DNA from: Halomonas sp. CUBES01
GTDB lineage: Bacteria > Pseudomonadota > Gammaproteobacteria > Pseudomonadales > Halomonadaceae
NCBI RefSeq assembly: GCF_020991005.1
Contig: NZ_JAJLLW010000009.1
Coordinates: 62,001 to 126,000 of the forward strand
Direction: 5' to 3'
Length of the DNA stretch: 64,000 nucleotides
Shown: in pieces, positions 39,788 to 49,742 of the stretch
How positions within the stretch are numbered: the first letter of the stretch is position 1
How the letters are laid out: each line of letters begins with the position of its first letter
The notes under the pieces: model-generated
Seen by the model: only the letters and a program-made list of their open reading frames with translations
What the model was told of the DNA's origin: nothing
The model's database searches: none
Program-made: the position numbers and the translations under genes

Positions 39788-42700
39788 TTGACCAACGACA
39801 CGCCGCTTGCACCGACCTCCGATGCACAACGCCTCAAGGCGCTGACCTCCGCCCTGGACAGCGTCATGCGCCGCGACGGCCAGCGCCTCGAGCGTCGGCT
39901 GTCGGGGTTGTCGCGCCGCTTGAAAGAGGGCAAGCCGATCGATCGCGGCCTGGATGAGCTGGAAGCCGACATGGCCCGGGCTCAGCAGGTGTTGTCCCAG
40001 CGCAAGCACCAGGCGCTCGACTGGAACTATCCTCCCGAGTTGCCTGTGGTCGAACGGCGCGAGGATATCCTTGAAGCGCTGCGCGACCATCAGGTGGTCG
40101 TGGTGGCAGGGGAGACCGGTTCGGGGAAAACCACCCAGCTACCCAAGATGTGTCTTGAGCTGGGTCGTGGCCGGCGCGGCCTGATCGGCCATACCCAGCC
40201 CCGCCGGCTGGCGGCGCGCAGCGTGGCCACCCGGCTGGCCGAAGAGCTGACGGTACCGCTCGGTGAACAGGTGGGCTATCAGGTTCGCTTTACCGACCAG
40301 AGCAACGAGAACACCCTGGTCAAGCTGATGACCGACGGGATCCTGCTGGCCGAAACCCAGCACGACCCGCTGCTGCTGCGCTACGACACCATCATTATCG
40401 ATGAAGCCCACGAGCGCAGTCTCAACATCGACTTTCTGCTCGGCTACCTGAAGCGCTTGCTTCCTAAACGCCCGGATCTGTCGATCATCATCACATCGGC
40501 GACCATCGACGTCGCGCGTTTCGCCAAGCATTTCGGTACCGCCCAGCGCCCCGCGCCGGTGGTTGAAGTCTCGGGCCGTACGTACCCCGTGGAGGTGCAT
40601 TATCGGCCACTGGTGCGCGACGGCGAAGACGAAGAAGACCGCACGCTGCAGGAGGGCATTCTTCACGCCGTCGAGGAAATCGAGTCGCTGGAGCGCCAGA
40701 AAGGCTGGCAGCACGGCCCGCGGGACGTGCTGGTGTTCTTGCCCGGCGAGCGGGAAATTCGCGAAACGGCCGACACGCTGCGGCGCGCGGAACTGCGCGA
40801 CTGCGAGGTGCTGCCCCTTTACGCGCGGCTGTCCAATGCCGAACAGAACCGGGTGTTTGCGCCCCACCGAGGGCGGCGTATCGTGCTGGCGACCAACGTT
40901 GCCGAAACCTCGTTGACCGTGCCCGGCATCCGCTACGTGATTGATCCGGGGCTGGTGCGCATCAGTCGTTACAGCTATCGCTCGAAGATCCAGCGCCTGC
41001 CGGTGGAGCCGGTAAGCCAGGCCAGCGCCAATCAGCGGATGGGGCGTTGCGGCAGGATTGCCGAAGGCGTCTGCATTCGTCTCTACGACGAGGACGACTT
41101 TCTGGCGCGTCCGGCGTTTACCGACCCGGAGATTCAGCGCACCAACCTGGCGTCGGTGATTCTCTCCATGCTGGCGCTCAAGCTTGGCGACATTGAAGAC
41201 TTTCCGTTTGTCGACCCGCCCGACAGCCGCTTCGTCAAGGACGGCTTTCGGCTACTGTTTGAACTTGGCGCGGTCGACGAGCGCCAGCGACTGACCCCGT
41301 TGGGCCGTAAGCTCGCCCGCCTGCCGATCGATCCGCGCCTGGCGCGCATGGTGCTGGCGGGTAGCGAACAGGGCAGTCTGCGCGACGTGCTGGTGGTTGT
41401 TTCTGCGCTGGCGATCCAGGATCCTCGCGACCGCCCGGCGGACAAACGCCAGGCCGCCGACCAGGCCCATCAGCGCTGGCACGACCCCGACTCCGATTTC
41501 GTGGCGCTGCTGAATCTGTGGCACGGCATCGATAACGCCCGCGAGGCGCTGTCCGGCAACCAGCTGCGTCGCTGGTGTCGCGACCATTACATTAATTACC
41601 TGCGGGTGCGCGAGTGGCACGATACCTTTCGCCAGCTTCGCCAGCTGCTGCGTGACATGGATATCGAGGTGCCGGCGCCCAAGCCCGCCCAGGCCGACGA
41701 AAGCGAAGAACAAGCCCGCCAAGCGCGGCGCAAGACCTCCGGTGCCCTGCACAAGGCCCTGCTTGCAGGGCTGCTCTCCAATCTGGGCACGCTGCTGGAA
41801 AACCGCGAATACCTGGGCGCCCGCAACCGCAAGTTCATGATTCATCCCGGGTCGGGGCTGGCAAAAAAGACCCCCAAGTGGTTGATGGCGTTCGAGATGG
41901 TAGAGACTTCCAGGCTGTTTGCCCGCACCGTGGCCAGGATCGACCCGCAATGGATCGAGCCGTTGGCGGCGCATCTGGTCAAGCGCAGCTACAGCGAACC
42001 CCATTGGGAAATGAAGCGCGCCCAGGTGGTGGCATTCGAGCAGGTGACGCTGTTCGGGCTGCCCATCGTGACCCGCCGGCGTGTGCACTACGGCCCCATT
42101 GCCCCTGCCGAATCGCGGGAGCTGTTCATTCGCCGCGGGCTGGTGGAAGGTGAGTTCCATACCAAGGGCGCGTTTTTTGCTCACAATCGCGCGCTGATCG
42201 AAGAAGTCGAATCGCTGGAAGATCGCGCTCGCCGCCGCGACATCCTGGTGGACGAAGACACGCTGTTTGCCTTTTACGACGAACGCCTCCCTGCCGATAT
42301 CGTCAACGGCAAGGGGTTCGAGCACTGGCGCCGTCAGGCGGAGCAGGCAGACCCCGAGCTGCTCAAGTTTGACATCGAGACGCTCAAGGCCCGCGATGCC
42401 GGTGACGTGACCCAGGCGCAGTACCCTGATCACCTGACCCTGGCCGGTGTTGCTTATCCGTTGAGCTATCACTTCGACCCCGACGCGCAAGACGACGGTG
42501 TCACGCTGACCGTGCCTGCGGCCATGCTGCCTCAGCTTCCCGAGTATGCCCTGGAGTGGCTGGTGCCGGGGCTGCTGCGCGAGAAATGCATCGCCCTGAT
42601 GAAAGCCCTGCCCAAGAGTATCCGGCGCCAGGTCGTGCCGATCCCCGACTGGGTCGACGCCGCACTGGAAACCCTGGTGCCGGATCAACGGCCGTTGACC

Positions 42701-43777
42701 GAGGCGCTGGGCGAGTTCATCCGCCAGCGCACGGGCGTTCGTGTGCATCCCGATGACTGGCGGCTGGAGGCGCTGCCGGATCACCTGATGATGAACATCC
42801 GGGTAGTCGACCATGCCGGAGAGACGCTTGGCCAGGGGCGTTCGTTGCGCGCTCTGGAGGCGCAGTTTGAAGCGGCGGCCAAGGCCGGTGCCCAGGCCCT
42901 CGCCGAACAGGTAAGCGAGGCGCCTGCCTTGTCAGGACTGCCCGAGGCGCCGCTGCCGGATTCCCGTGTTACCACGCAGGCGGGTATTCGCGTTGAAGCC
43001 TACCCGGCATTGGTCAGCGAAGCCGAGACGTTCAAGGTAACGTTGTTCGATCATGCGGCCAAGGCCCAGGCGGCCCATCAGTTGGGGGTGGCCCGTCTGG
43101 CAATGCAGCAATGCCCCGCCCAGGTCAAGGCGATCAAGGTACTGCCAGGGGTGGAGAAGTGCGCCTTGCTGTTCACCAATGTGGGGAGTAAACAGGCCCT
43201 GGTCGATGATCTGTTGGTGGCCGTGTTCACCCAGGTCGTTGCGCAATTACCGTTGCCGCGCTCGGCGGACGAATTGAGCCAGCGCCTGGCAGCGGTCAAG
43301 GGCGACCTGGTGCCCCATGCCGAGCAATTGCTGGATCACATCGAGGCGGCCCTGAAAGGCCACCTGGCGGTCAGCAAGGTGCTGAAAGGCAAGCTCAACT
43401 TCGCGCTGGCGCTGGTGTACAGCGATGTTAAGGCGCAAATGCAGCGTCTGGTGTACCCGGGCTTTATCGCCCAGGCCGGGGAATGGCTGCCGGAATACCC
43501 ACGTTACACCGAGGCGGCGCTGATTCGCCTGGAAAAAGCCGCCCGTGAAAGGGGCCGCGACCAGATGCTGATGCAGGATATCCAGGCGATGGAAGAAAAA
43601 TTTGATACCCGGCGTGAGAACGAGCGTCGTGGACACGTTGAAGACCCGGCGCTGGTCGAGTTTGGCTGGTGGTTGCAGGAGCTTCGCGTATCGTTATTTG
43701 CCCAGCAGCTGGGCACGCGCATGCCGGTGTCGGTCAAGCGACTGGAAAAACGCTGGCAAGAGATAATTAACGTTTAG
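39788..43777 (+). CDS. hrpA: ATP-dependent RNA helicase HrpA
   Basis: A 1329-residue DEAH-box helicase. In E. coli HrpA helps process fimbrial mRNA and rescue stalled ribosomes. Motif I is GETGSGKTTQLPK (residues about 105-117), motif II DEAH, motif III SATI and motif VI QRMGRCGR. The HA2 and OB regions and a DUF3418 region make up the C-terminal half. It starts at TTG 39788, 42 bases after the fadD terminator; no other start is clearly better. Its TAG lies in a 7-bp hairpin (AGGCGCA, 43776-43782, and TGCGCCT, 43794-43800) that may act as a weak terminator. The reverse strand has a 520-codon shadow frame. Confidence 0.95.
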   Translation: MTNDTPLAPTSDAQRLKALTSALDSVMRRDGQRLERRLSGLSRRLKEGKPIDRGLDELEADMARAQQVLSQRKHQALDWNYPPELPVVERREDILEALRDHQVVVVAGETGSGKTTQLPKMCLELGRGRRGLIGHTQPRRLAARSVATRLAEELTVPLGEQVGYQVRFTDQSNENTLVKLMTDGILLAETQHDPLLLRYDTIIIDEAHERSLNIDFLLGYLKRLLPKRPDLSIIITSATIDVARFAKHFGTAQRPAPVVEVSGRTYPVEVHYRPLVRDGEDEEDRTLQEGILHAVEEIESLERQKGWQHGPRDVLVFLPGEREIRETADTLRRAELRDCEVLPLYARLSNAEQNRVFAPHRGRRIVLATNVAETSLTVPGIRYVIDPGLVRISRYSYRSKIQRLPVEPVSQASANQRMGRCGRIAEGVCIRLYDEDDFLARPAFTDPEIQRTNLASVILSMLALKLGDIEDFPFVDPPDSRFVKDGFRLLFELGAVDERQRLTPLGRKLARLPIDPRLARMVLAGSEQGSLRDVLVVVSALAIQDPRDRPADKRQAADQAHQRWHDPDSDFVALLNLWHGIDNAREALSGNQLRRWCRDHYINYLRVREWHDTFRQLRQLLRDMDIEVPAPKPAQADESEEQARQARRKTSGALHKALLAGLLSNLGTLLENREYLGARNRKFMIHPGSGLAKKTPKWLMAFEMVETSRLFARTVARIDPQWIEPLAAHLVKRSYSEPHWEMKRAQVVAFEQVTLFGLPIVTRRRVHYGPIAPAESRELFIRRGLVEGEFHTKGAFFAHNRALIEEVESLEDRARRRDILVDEDTLFAFYDERLPADIVNGKGFEHWRRQAEQADPELLKFDIETLKARDAGDVTQAQYPDHLTLAGVAYPLSYHFDPDAQDDGVTLTVPAAMLPQLPEYALEWLVPGLLREKCIALMKALPKSIRRQVVPIPDWVDAALETLVPDQRPLTEALGEFIRQRTGVRVHPDDWRLEALPDHLMMNIRVVDHAGETLGQGRSLRALEAQFEAAAKAGAQALAEQVSEAPALSGLPEAPLPDSRVTTQAGIRVEAYPALVSEAETFKVTLFDHAAKAQAAHQLGVARLAMQQCPAQVKAIKVLPGVEKCALLFTNVGSKQALVDDLLVAVFTQVVAQLPLPRSADELSQRLAAVKGDLVPHAEQLLDHIEAALKGHLAVSKVLKGKLNFALALVYSDVKAQMQRLVYPGFIAQAGEWLPEYPRYTEAALIRLEKAARERGRDQMLMQDIQAMEEKFDTRRENERRGHVEDPALVEFGWWLQELRVSLFAQQLGTRMPVSVKRLEKRWQEIINV

Positions 43778-43872
43778 GCGCAGGCTGGAAAAATGCGCCT
43801 TAAACGCACACAGTAGGGTTATTGGCGGCGGTTGGGCGTGAGAGCGCAGGCAGCCGTGACAAGGAGATTTGC

Positions 43873-44994
43873 ATGACAAACGTGGTGATTACCGGCACAG
43901 GACTTTATACACCGGAACACGCCATTGATAACGCGTCACTGGTGGCCGCCTTCAACGCTTGGGTGGATCAGGAAAACGCGCGCAATGCCGACGCCATCGA
44001 GCGGGGAGAGCGCAAACCGCTGACCTACTCAAGCAGTGAGTTCATTGAAAAAGCGTCAGGGATCAAGAGCCGCTATGTGTTGAACGCCGATGGCATTCTC
44101 GACCCAACCCGCATGCGTCCCAAGCTGCCGCAGCGGGCCAACGACGAGCCATCGCTTCAGTGTGGTATGGCGCTGAGCGCCGCGCGTGAAGCATTGGACA
44201 ATGCCCAGGTCGAGGCCGGCGATATCGAGCTGGTGATCGTCGCCTGTTCCAACCTGGAGCGTGCCTATCCCGCCGTGGCGGTTGAACTGCAACAGGCCCT
44301 CGGCGCGGGTGGCTACGGGTTTGACATGAACGTGGCCTGCAGCTCGGCCACCTTTGCCATTGAAACGGCCGCCAACGCCATTGCCGCCGGCAGCGTAAAA
44401 CGTGCCCTGGTGGTCAATCCGGAGATTTGCTCGGCGCATCTCAACTTCACCGATCGCGATAGTCACTTCATCTTTGGCGATGCATGCACGGCCATCGTGC
44501 TTGAGCATGCCGCCTGCGCGACGGCGAGCGAGGCCTATGAGATCCTGGGCACGCGACTGGCGACGGTCTATTCCAATGCCATTCGCAACAACGCAGGCTT
44601 CCTGAACCGGGTGACCGATAGCGACCCGCTGGCGATGGACAAGCTGTTCGTCCAGGAAGGCCGCCGCGTCTTCCGCGAGGTATGCCCCATGGTCGCCTCG
44701 CTGATCGCGCAGCACCTCGCTTCGCTGGAGTTACAGGGCAGCGACTTAAAGCGCCTGTGGTTGCACCAGGCAAACCGGCACATGAATGACCTGATTGCCC
44801 GCAAGGTGCTGGGCTACGATCCCAGCGAAGTGCAGGCTCCGATCATTCTTGATCGCTATGCGAATACCAGCTCGGCAGGCTCCATCATTGCGTTTCACTT
44901 GCACCGCGAGTCTTTTGAGGCTGGTGATCTGGGCGTCATTTGTTCGTTCGGCGCGGGGTACAGCGCAGGCAGCGTGGTAGTAAGGCGTCGATGA
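43873..44994 (+). CDS. Long-form beta-ketoacyl-ACP synthase III
   Basis: A 373-residue KAS III-type condensing enzyme with Cys156 in NVACSSATFAIETAANAI, His in WLHQANRHMNDLI and Asn in RYANTSSAGSIIAFH. It is about 50 residues longer than FabH, mainly at residues 20-90, like Pseudomonas PA3286, which is reported to join octanoyl-CoA from beta-oxidation to malonyl-ACP. That role is inferred here. Standard FabH is expected elsewhere. AAGGAG precedes the ATG; the open frame runs 17 codons further upstream but without support. Confidence 0.88.
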   Translation: MTNVVITGTGLYTPEHAIDNASLVAAFNAWVDQENARNADAIERGERKPLTYSSSEFIEKASGIKSRYVLNADGILDPTRMRPKLPQRANDEPSLQCGMALSAAREALDNAQVEAGDIELVIVACSNLERAYPAVAVELQQALGAGGYGFDMNVACSSATFAIETAANAIAAGSVKRALVVNPEICSAHLNFTDRDSHFIFGDACTAIVLEHAACATASEAYEILGTRLATVYSNAIRNNAGFLNRVTDSDPLAMDKLFVQEGRRVFREVCPMVASLIAQHLASLELQGSDLKRLWLHQANRHMNDLIARKVLGYDPSEVQAPIILDRYANTSSAGSIIAFHLHRESFEAGDLGVICSFGAGYSAGSVVVRRR

Positions 44995-45036
44995 GCCGCC
45001 CCACAGACAGTAAAATGCAAAACAGAGGAATGCAGT

Positions 45037-45813
45037 ATGCCTAGGATAGGGACATGTCAGTCAACGCTCCGCACCGCCAGTGGACTTCCGCTGATGGCCA
45101 TGGCGCTGGTGCTTACCGGCTGCGCCAGTAGCGGCTCACAAACCTCCCAGGCGACCGATCCGGTCGATCCCTGGGAAGGCTTCAATCGCAAGGTGTTCGT
45201 CTTCAACGATGTGCTCGATCGTTATGCGTTGAAGCCGGTTGCCACGGGATACCGCACAGTTACTCCCGACCCGCTGCAGCAGGGGGTGGGCAATTTTTTC
45301 AGCAACCTGGGCGAGATCCGTACGACACTCAATAGCCTTTTACAGGGCAAGCCAGCCAACGCCGGGCGTTCGACGTCGCGCTTCCTGGTCAATTCGACCA
45401 TGGGGCTGGGCGGGCTCTTTGATATTGCTTCCCTGATGCCCGTCGAAGCCGATGAAGAAGACTTTGGCCAAACCCTGGCCACCTGGGGCTGGCAGGATTC
45501 CCGCTACCTGGTGCTGCCGCTATTGGGGCCGAGCACGCTGCGCGACACCTCAGGACTGCCCGCCGACATGTCGACTTACCCGGTGACCTACGTCGAGGAC
45601 GACGCGGTGCGGGCTGGCCTGACGGCGCTGAATATCGTGGACACGCGGGCGGGCCTGCTTGACCAGGAAGAGCTGATCCAGGGTGATCGCTACCGGTTCA
45701 TTCGTGATGCCTACCTGCAGCGCCGCCAGTTCCAAATCAGCGACGGCGAACTGGGCGACGATCCGTTTTCCGCCGATGAATTTGAGTTTGATGATACCGA
45801 CTTCGCCGACTGA
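45037..45813 (+). CDS. mlaA: Outer-membrane lipoprotein MlaA (VacJ)
   Basis: Removes phospholipids from the outer leaflet of the outer membrane and passes them to MlaC. The 258-residue protein has a lipoprotein signal with lipobox LTGC (Cys29) and the MlaA core DPWEGFNRKVFVFNDVLDRYALKP, FFSNLGEIRTTLNSLLQGK, STMGLGGLFDIAS and GPSTLRD. The C-terminal tail is rich in Asp and Glu. The other mla genes are not in the window. It is 8 bp before the HsbR-like gene. Confidence 0.94.
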   Translation: MPRIGTCQSTLRTASGLPLMAMALVLTGCASSGSQTSQATDPVDPWEGFNRKVFVFNDVLDRYALKPVATGYRTVTPDPLQQGVGNFFSNLGEIRTTLNSLLQGKPANAGRSTSRFLVNSTMGLGGLFDIASLMPVEADEEDFGQTLATWGWQDSRYLVLPLLGPSTLRDTSGLPADMSTYPVTYVEDDAVRAGLTALNIVDTRAGLLDQEELIQGDRYRFIRDAYLQRRQFQISDGELGDDPFSADEFEFDDTDFAD

Positions 45814-45821
45814 GGCTTGCC

Positions 45822-47012
45822 ATGGCGCCTAAGCAGCTTATTGCGGTAATCGACGAGTCGGGCAAGGAGCGCGATGCCCTGGCCGAGGCCATTACCTGCG
45901 ATGGTATGTGGGTCTATGCCGCCGACAATATCGCACACCTACCGGCGGAAACGGCCTTGATCGTGGCCCATGCGCGGGCGGTGCCCCGTCAGCAGTGGTC
46001 GCAGCTGACGCATCAGTTACCTACGCTGGTGGTCAGCGACTCGCGTCAGGACGCCGACTTGATCAAGGCGGTGGATGTCGGCCTGGTGGATTATATTGTC
46101 CACCCGCTGCGTCATGCGGAGCTGCTGCGGCGCATGATCCGCAAGGCCATCGAGCTGGCTGAGCTCGAAAAGGCGCGTGCCCGAGATCACGAGCGTTTGG
46201 CGGAACTCAATGAGAGCCTGGAAACGCATCTGGCCTTGCTGCGCATGGATCAGCAAAGCGGCGGGCACATCCAGCGTCGCCTGTTGCCGCCTCGCCCCAA
46301 GCTGATCAACGGGGTTCGCTACGATTACTGGTTTGCCCCCTCGCTTTACCTGTCCGGGGATTTTCTCGATTATCAGCGCTATAACGAACGTTTCAGCGCG
46401 TTCTATTTTGCCGATGTATCGGGTCACGGGGCCTCATCGGCCTTTGTGACCGTGCTGTTGAAGTATCTCTGCAATCGCTGGCTGAGTGAGTGGGACGGCA
46501 CCCAGCCCGAGCAGCTTCCCCAGCAGTGGCTGACGGCGATGAATCGTGAGCTGCAGGGCACCGATATTGGCAAACACGCCACGTTATTTGTTGGCGTTAT
46601 TGACCATGAAGCGCATACTCTGCACTATTCGCTCGGTGCACAGCTGCCGATGCCGCTGATCGCGTCGAGGGGCACGCTTACCCGGCTGCCGGGAGAAGGC
46701 ATGCCGGTGGGTCTATTCCCCGACGTGGACTACCCCGCGCTCAGCTGCGAACTGCCGCCCGACTTCAGGCTCTGGCTGTGTTCGGACGGCGTATTGGAGT
46801 GCCTGCCGGGTGATTCGCTCGACATGCGGCTCAGGGAACTTGAGCAACTCGTAAGCGTGAGTGACACGCTTGAACAGCTACGCGATCGGCTGACCCGCAA
46901 CAATGCTCTGTTAAGCGAACAGCAGGTTGACGATGAGGCTAAACCCGACCGCGATGCTCTGCCCGACGACCTGACAATCATGATGGTGAGCGGATTTGGT
47001 CATGCTGATTGA
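45822..47012 (+). CDS. HsbR-like PP2C (SpoIIE/RsbU) phosphatase with degenerate receiver
   Basis: A 396-residue protein. Residues about 1-120 are receiver-like (LIAVIDESGKERDALAEAI, VVSDSRQDADLI, VDYIVHPLRHAELLRRMI). A helical linker follows, then a PP2C/SpoIIE phosphatase domain at about 150-390 with SGDFLDY, FYFADVSGHGASSAFVTVLL, LWLCSDGVLECLPG and DDLTIMMV. In Pseudomonas HsbR of this design, coded with the STAS protein HsbA, controls HsbA phosphorylation and so the switch between swarming and biofilm. The receiver lacks the expected phosphorylation Asp (ALIVAHARA at that strand) and the Lys before Pro (VHPLR). Confidence 0.85.
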   Translation: MAPKQLIAVIDESGKERDALAEAITCDGMWVYAADNIAHLPAETALIVAHARAVPRQQWSQLTHQLPTLVVSDSRQDADLIKAVDVGLVDYIVHPLRHAELLRRMIRKAIELAELEKARARDHERLAELNESLETHLALLRMDQQSGGHIQRRLLPPRPKLINGVRYDYWFAPSLYLSGDFLDYQRYNERFSAFYFADVSGHGASSAFVTVLLKYLCNRWLSEWDGTQPEQLPQQWLTAMNRELQGTDIGKHATLFVGVIDHEAHTLHYSLGAQLPMPLIASRGTLTRLPGEGMPVGLFPDVDYPALSCELPPDFRLWLCSDGVLECLPGDSLDMRLRELEQLVSVSDTLEQLRDRLTRNNALLSEQQVDDEAKPDRDALPDDLTIMMVSGFGHAD

Positions 47013-47517
47013 AGAAGGCCGCTTGAAAGCGGCGTTCGACTCCGGTGTTTTCGTATTGAAACTGTGTGGCGACGTGCGCCTGACGCTGTGTGCCACCCTG
47101 GATACCCAGGCCCAGCGGCTAGCCGAAACGCCCGGCCTGCAGGCCGTGATGATCGATCTGCGCGAGGCGACCAACGTCGACTCCACCGCGCTCGGTTTTC
47201 TCGCCAAGGTAGCCATGGCCGTGAAAGGTCGCCTGGAACAGCCGCCCACGATCATCGTGGACAATCAGGACGTGCGCCAGATGCTCGACGTGATGGGCTT
47301 TGCGCGTTTCTTTACCCTGATGGAGGCGCCGCTGAAGGGTAGCGTCGGGTTGAGTCGAGCGCTGGAAGAGCTGCCCGAAGAACCCGCCGATGAAGAAGGT
47401 CTGCGCGAGCGCATTCTCGAAGCCCATCGCATACTGATGCACATGAACGAGCACAACCGCGAGCAGTTTCAGCCGCTGGTGGAGATGCTCGAGTCTCAAG
47501 AGACCACGCATCATTAG
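47002..47517 (+). CDS. HsbA-like STAS anti-sigma factor antagonist
   Basis: A 171-residue protein: STAS domain at about 1-105 with the phosphorylatable Ser61 in NVDSTALGFLAKV, then a C-terminal helical extension (ILEAHRILMHMNEHNREQFQPLVEML) as in HsbA. It is likely dephosphorylated by the phosphatase coded upstream and phosphorylated by an unknown kinase. The ATG at 47002 overlaps the phosphatase gene by 11 bases. No anti-sigma factor is encoded next to it. Confidence 0.85.
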   Translation: MLIEEGRLKAAFDSGVFVLKLCGDVRLTLCATLDTQAQRLAETPGLQAVMIDLREATNVDSTALGFLAKVAMAVKGRLEQPPTIIVDNQDVRQMLDVMGFARFFTLMEAPLKGSVGLSRALEELPEEPADEEGLRERILEAHRILMHMNEHNREQFQPLVEMLESQETTHH

Positions 47518-47678
47518 GGTTCCATCCGGCTAGTCGTCTTTTTATCTCTCTTGTGGTCATCGGGCTCAGCAACGTGGCTCGCTTGGCAGGCATGGCCGAC
47601 AACGCGGCGTAAAAGGCATATAATTAGCGGCCTATCTTTACGTTGCCGAGGTGAATGTGGTCACCCCCGAGGAGAGAC

Positions 47679-48872
47679 ATGGAACTTAATCCCCGTCGCG
47701 TCGCCATCCTGGTGGCGGCCAACACGGCTCTGGCCCCTTTCGCCATCGATGCCTATCTGCCAGCCATGGCGGCCATCGCCGATACCATTGATGCCAGTAT
47801 CCATCGTACCGAACTGTCGATCAGCGTGTTCCTGTTCGGCTTTGCCCTGGGGCAGCTGTGCTTCGGACCGTTATCTGATCGGCTGGGGCGCAAACCCGTG
47901 CTGATGGGCGGGCTAATCGTGTTTCTGTGTGCAAGCTTGATGATTACGCTAGCCGACAGTCTCACCACGCTGCTGGTCTTGCGCTTCATGCAGGCGCTGG
48001 GCGGCGGCGCCTGCGTGGTCAATTCGGCGGCCATTGTGCGCGACTGTTTCAGCGGTCGCGAAGCGGCGAAAGTGATGTCGACCATGGCCATGATCATGAT
48101 GCTGGCACCCCTGGTGGCGCCGGCAGTGGGCAGTTTGCTGCTGTACATCGCGGACTGGTGGCTGATTTTTGTGTTTCTCGCCGCTTATGCCGGCTTTCTG
48201 TTGTGGCTGCTCGGCTCGCGCCTGCCTGAAACCCGGGACATGTCGCTGCCGGCGGCATCGCCGCGCCAGGTGCTGCGCAACTATGCCAGCGTGCTGCGTC
48301 ATCGCGAAGGCATGGGCTACATCTGTGCCGTCGCGGCCTCGTTTGCCGGCCTTTTTGCCTTTGTCACGGCGTCGCCGTTTCTTTACCTGGACTACTTTTC
48401 GCTGAGCCCGGCGGTCTATCCGTTCGTGTTTGGCGTCAATGTGGTGATGATCGCTTCCTCCAACCGGGTCAATATTTACCTGTTGCGCAAGCGCACGCCC
48501 CAGCAGAATTTACGCTTCGGCCTGGCGGTGCAGCTGTTGGCAGCCCTGGGCCTGGTGGCGGCGACGGCATTCAACGTCGCCACGCTGGCGGTGGTGGTGC
48601 CGTTGGTGATGCTCTTTACCGGTATGATCGGCCTGATAACCCCCAATGCCATTTCCTCGCTGCTCGACCATTTTGGCCATATCAGCGCCACGGCCACCGC
48701 GTTGTTGGGCGGTATCCAGTTCAGCTGTGGTGCGCTGGCGGGGGCGATGGTGGGCTTGTTTGAAGTCGAACACCTCTGGCCGATGGTGCTGACCATGCTG
48801 GGCGCCGCGCTAATGGGCAATATCGGTGTGCGGCTACTGACGCCGGTGGCGAGGGACGAGCCGTCGGCATGA
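47679..48872 (+). CDS. Bcr/CflA family MFS drug transporter
   Basis: A 397-residue, 12-helix proton-coupled exporter of the DHA1 type: the start VAANTALAPFAIDAYLPAMAAIA, motif A GPLSDRLGRKPVLMGG, motif B LRFMQALGGGACVV and motif C MMLAPLVAPAVGSLL. Relatives export bicyclomycin, chloramphenicol or sulphonamide; the substrate here is unknown. GAGGAGAG precedes the ATG at 47679. Confidence 0.9.
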   Translation: MELNPRRVAILVAANTALAPFAIDAYLPAMAAIADTIDASIHRTELSISVFLFGFALGQLCFGPLSDRLGRKPVLMGGLIVFLCASLMITLADSLTTLLVLRFMQALGGGACVVNSAAIVRDCFSGREAAKVMSTMAMIMMLAPLVAPAVGSLLLYIADWWLIFVFLAAYAGFLLWLLGSRLPETRDMSLPAASPRQVLRNYASVLRHREGMGYICAVAASFAGLFAFVTASPFLYLDYFSLSPAVYPFVFGVNVVMIASSNRVNIYLLRKRTPQQNLRFGLAVQLLAALGLVAATAFNVATLAVVVPLVMLFTGMIGLITPNAISSLLDHFGHISATATALLGGIQFSCGALAGAMVGLFEVEHLWPMVLTMLGAALMGNIGVRLLTPVARDEPSA

Positions 48873-49603
48873 TGGACGCTGTTGCCGCATGGCTGGACAT
48901 GCCCCTCAGCACCTGGGTGGGGTGTGCTCTTGTGTTGGCGCTGGGGGCTTTCGTTCAGCGCGCCACTGGTTTCGGGTTGGCAATCATCGGCGCACCGCTA
49001 TTGCTGATGATCGAACCGCGCTTGGTGCCCGTGGTGCTGGTGCTGTTTGGTTTTACGGTCTCGCTGATGATGGTCCGCACCTACTGGCACGAGGTTCGCC
49101 TGGGGGCAATGGGCATGGCACTGGTGGGGCGCTTGCCCGGCAATGCGCTAGGGCTGTGGCTTTTGATCGCTGCGCCCATGGTGGTGCTGGAAAAGTTGAT
49201 TGCTGCCATTGTGCTGTTTGCGGTGCTCGTGACGCTTTGCCGTATACGACTGCCGGTGAATCGACTATCGCTGTTAATCGCCGGGGTGTTCTCGGGAATC
49301 TTTGGTACCGTCGCCGCCATCGGCGGGCCGCCGATGGTAGTGCTGATGCATGGGTTTGCGCCTGACCGACTAAGGGGCAATCTGGCCGCGTTCTTTATCA
49401 TTACCTCGATGCTCACCCTCGCGACCCTTGCCCTGGCGGGGCAGGTGAGGGGGTGGCACATGGGGGTGGCGCTCTCCTTGTTGCCTGCAGTATTGGTGGG
49501 CAACCGGTTGGCCGACAGGGTCGCCCATCGTCTCGATAAGCAATGGCTTCAGGCCGCGTCACTGTCGTTGTGTACGCTGGCAGCCTTGGGGCTTTTGCTT
49601 TAA
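48869..49603 (+). CDS. TauE/SafE family permease
   Basis: A 244-residue, eight-helix membrane protein of the TauE/SafE (DUF81) family, with the paired repeat segments QRATGFGLAIIGAPLLLMIEPRL and FSGIFGTVAAIGGPPMVVLM. Members export sulphite, sulphoacetate or other organic anions. Its ATG overlaps the MFS stop by 4 bases, so the two are coupled. Confidence 0.9.
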   Translation: MMDAVAAWLDMPLSTWVGCALVLALGAFVQRATGFGLAIIGAPLLLMIEPRLVPVVLVLFGFTVSLMMVRTYWHEVRLGAMGMALVGRLPGNALGLWLLIAAPMVVLEKLIAAIVLFAVLVTLCRIRLPVNRLSLLIAGVFSGIFGTVAAIGGPPMVVLMHGFAPDRLRGNLAAFFIITSMLTLATLALAGQVRGWHMGVALSLLPAVLVGNRLADRVAHRLDKQWLQAASLSLCTLAALGLLL

Positions 49604-49650
49604 TGGGGTGAGCGTTATTCGGGCTGTGATAAAAAACCAAAAAAATAATG

Positions 49651-49680
49651 TTGTGACATTGCTTGTCATGAAGCTGTCAT
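49651..49680 (+). promoter_or_regulatory. Pho box of pstS, three repeats
   Basis: TTGTCAT-gaag-CTGTCAT (49663-49680) fits the Pho box pattern of two 7-base repeats 11 bases apart. A third, TTGTGAC (49651-49657), stands 12 bases before. This is the PhoB binding site of pstS, 63 bases before its ATG. Confidence 0.85.
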
Positions 49681-49742
49681 CCAAGCGATGCAAAGTGAGC
49701 CTTGCGAAGGCAAGATCCCTAACAGCTTCAGGAGTAATTCGC

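Noticed and set aside
39113..40090. 325-codon reverse-strand open frame across fadD and hrpA
   Set aside because: It crosses the strong fadD terminator and two sure genes; shadow frame.
41252..42814. 520-codon reverse-strand open frame
   Set aside because: It lies wholly inside hrpA and has the same antisense composition; no ribosome-binding site or motif.
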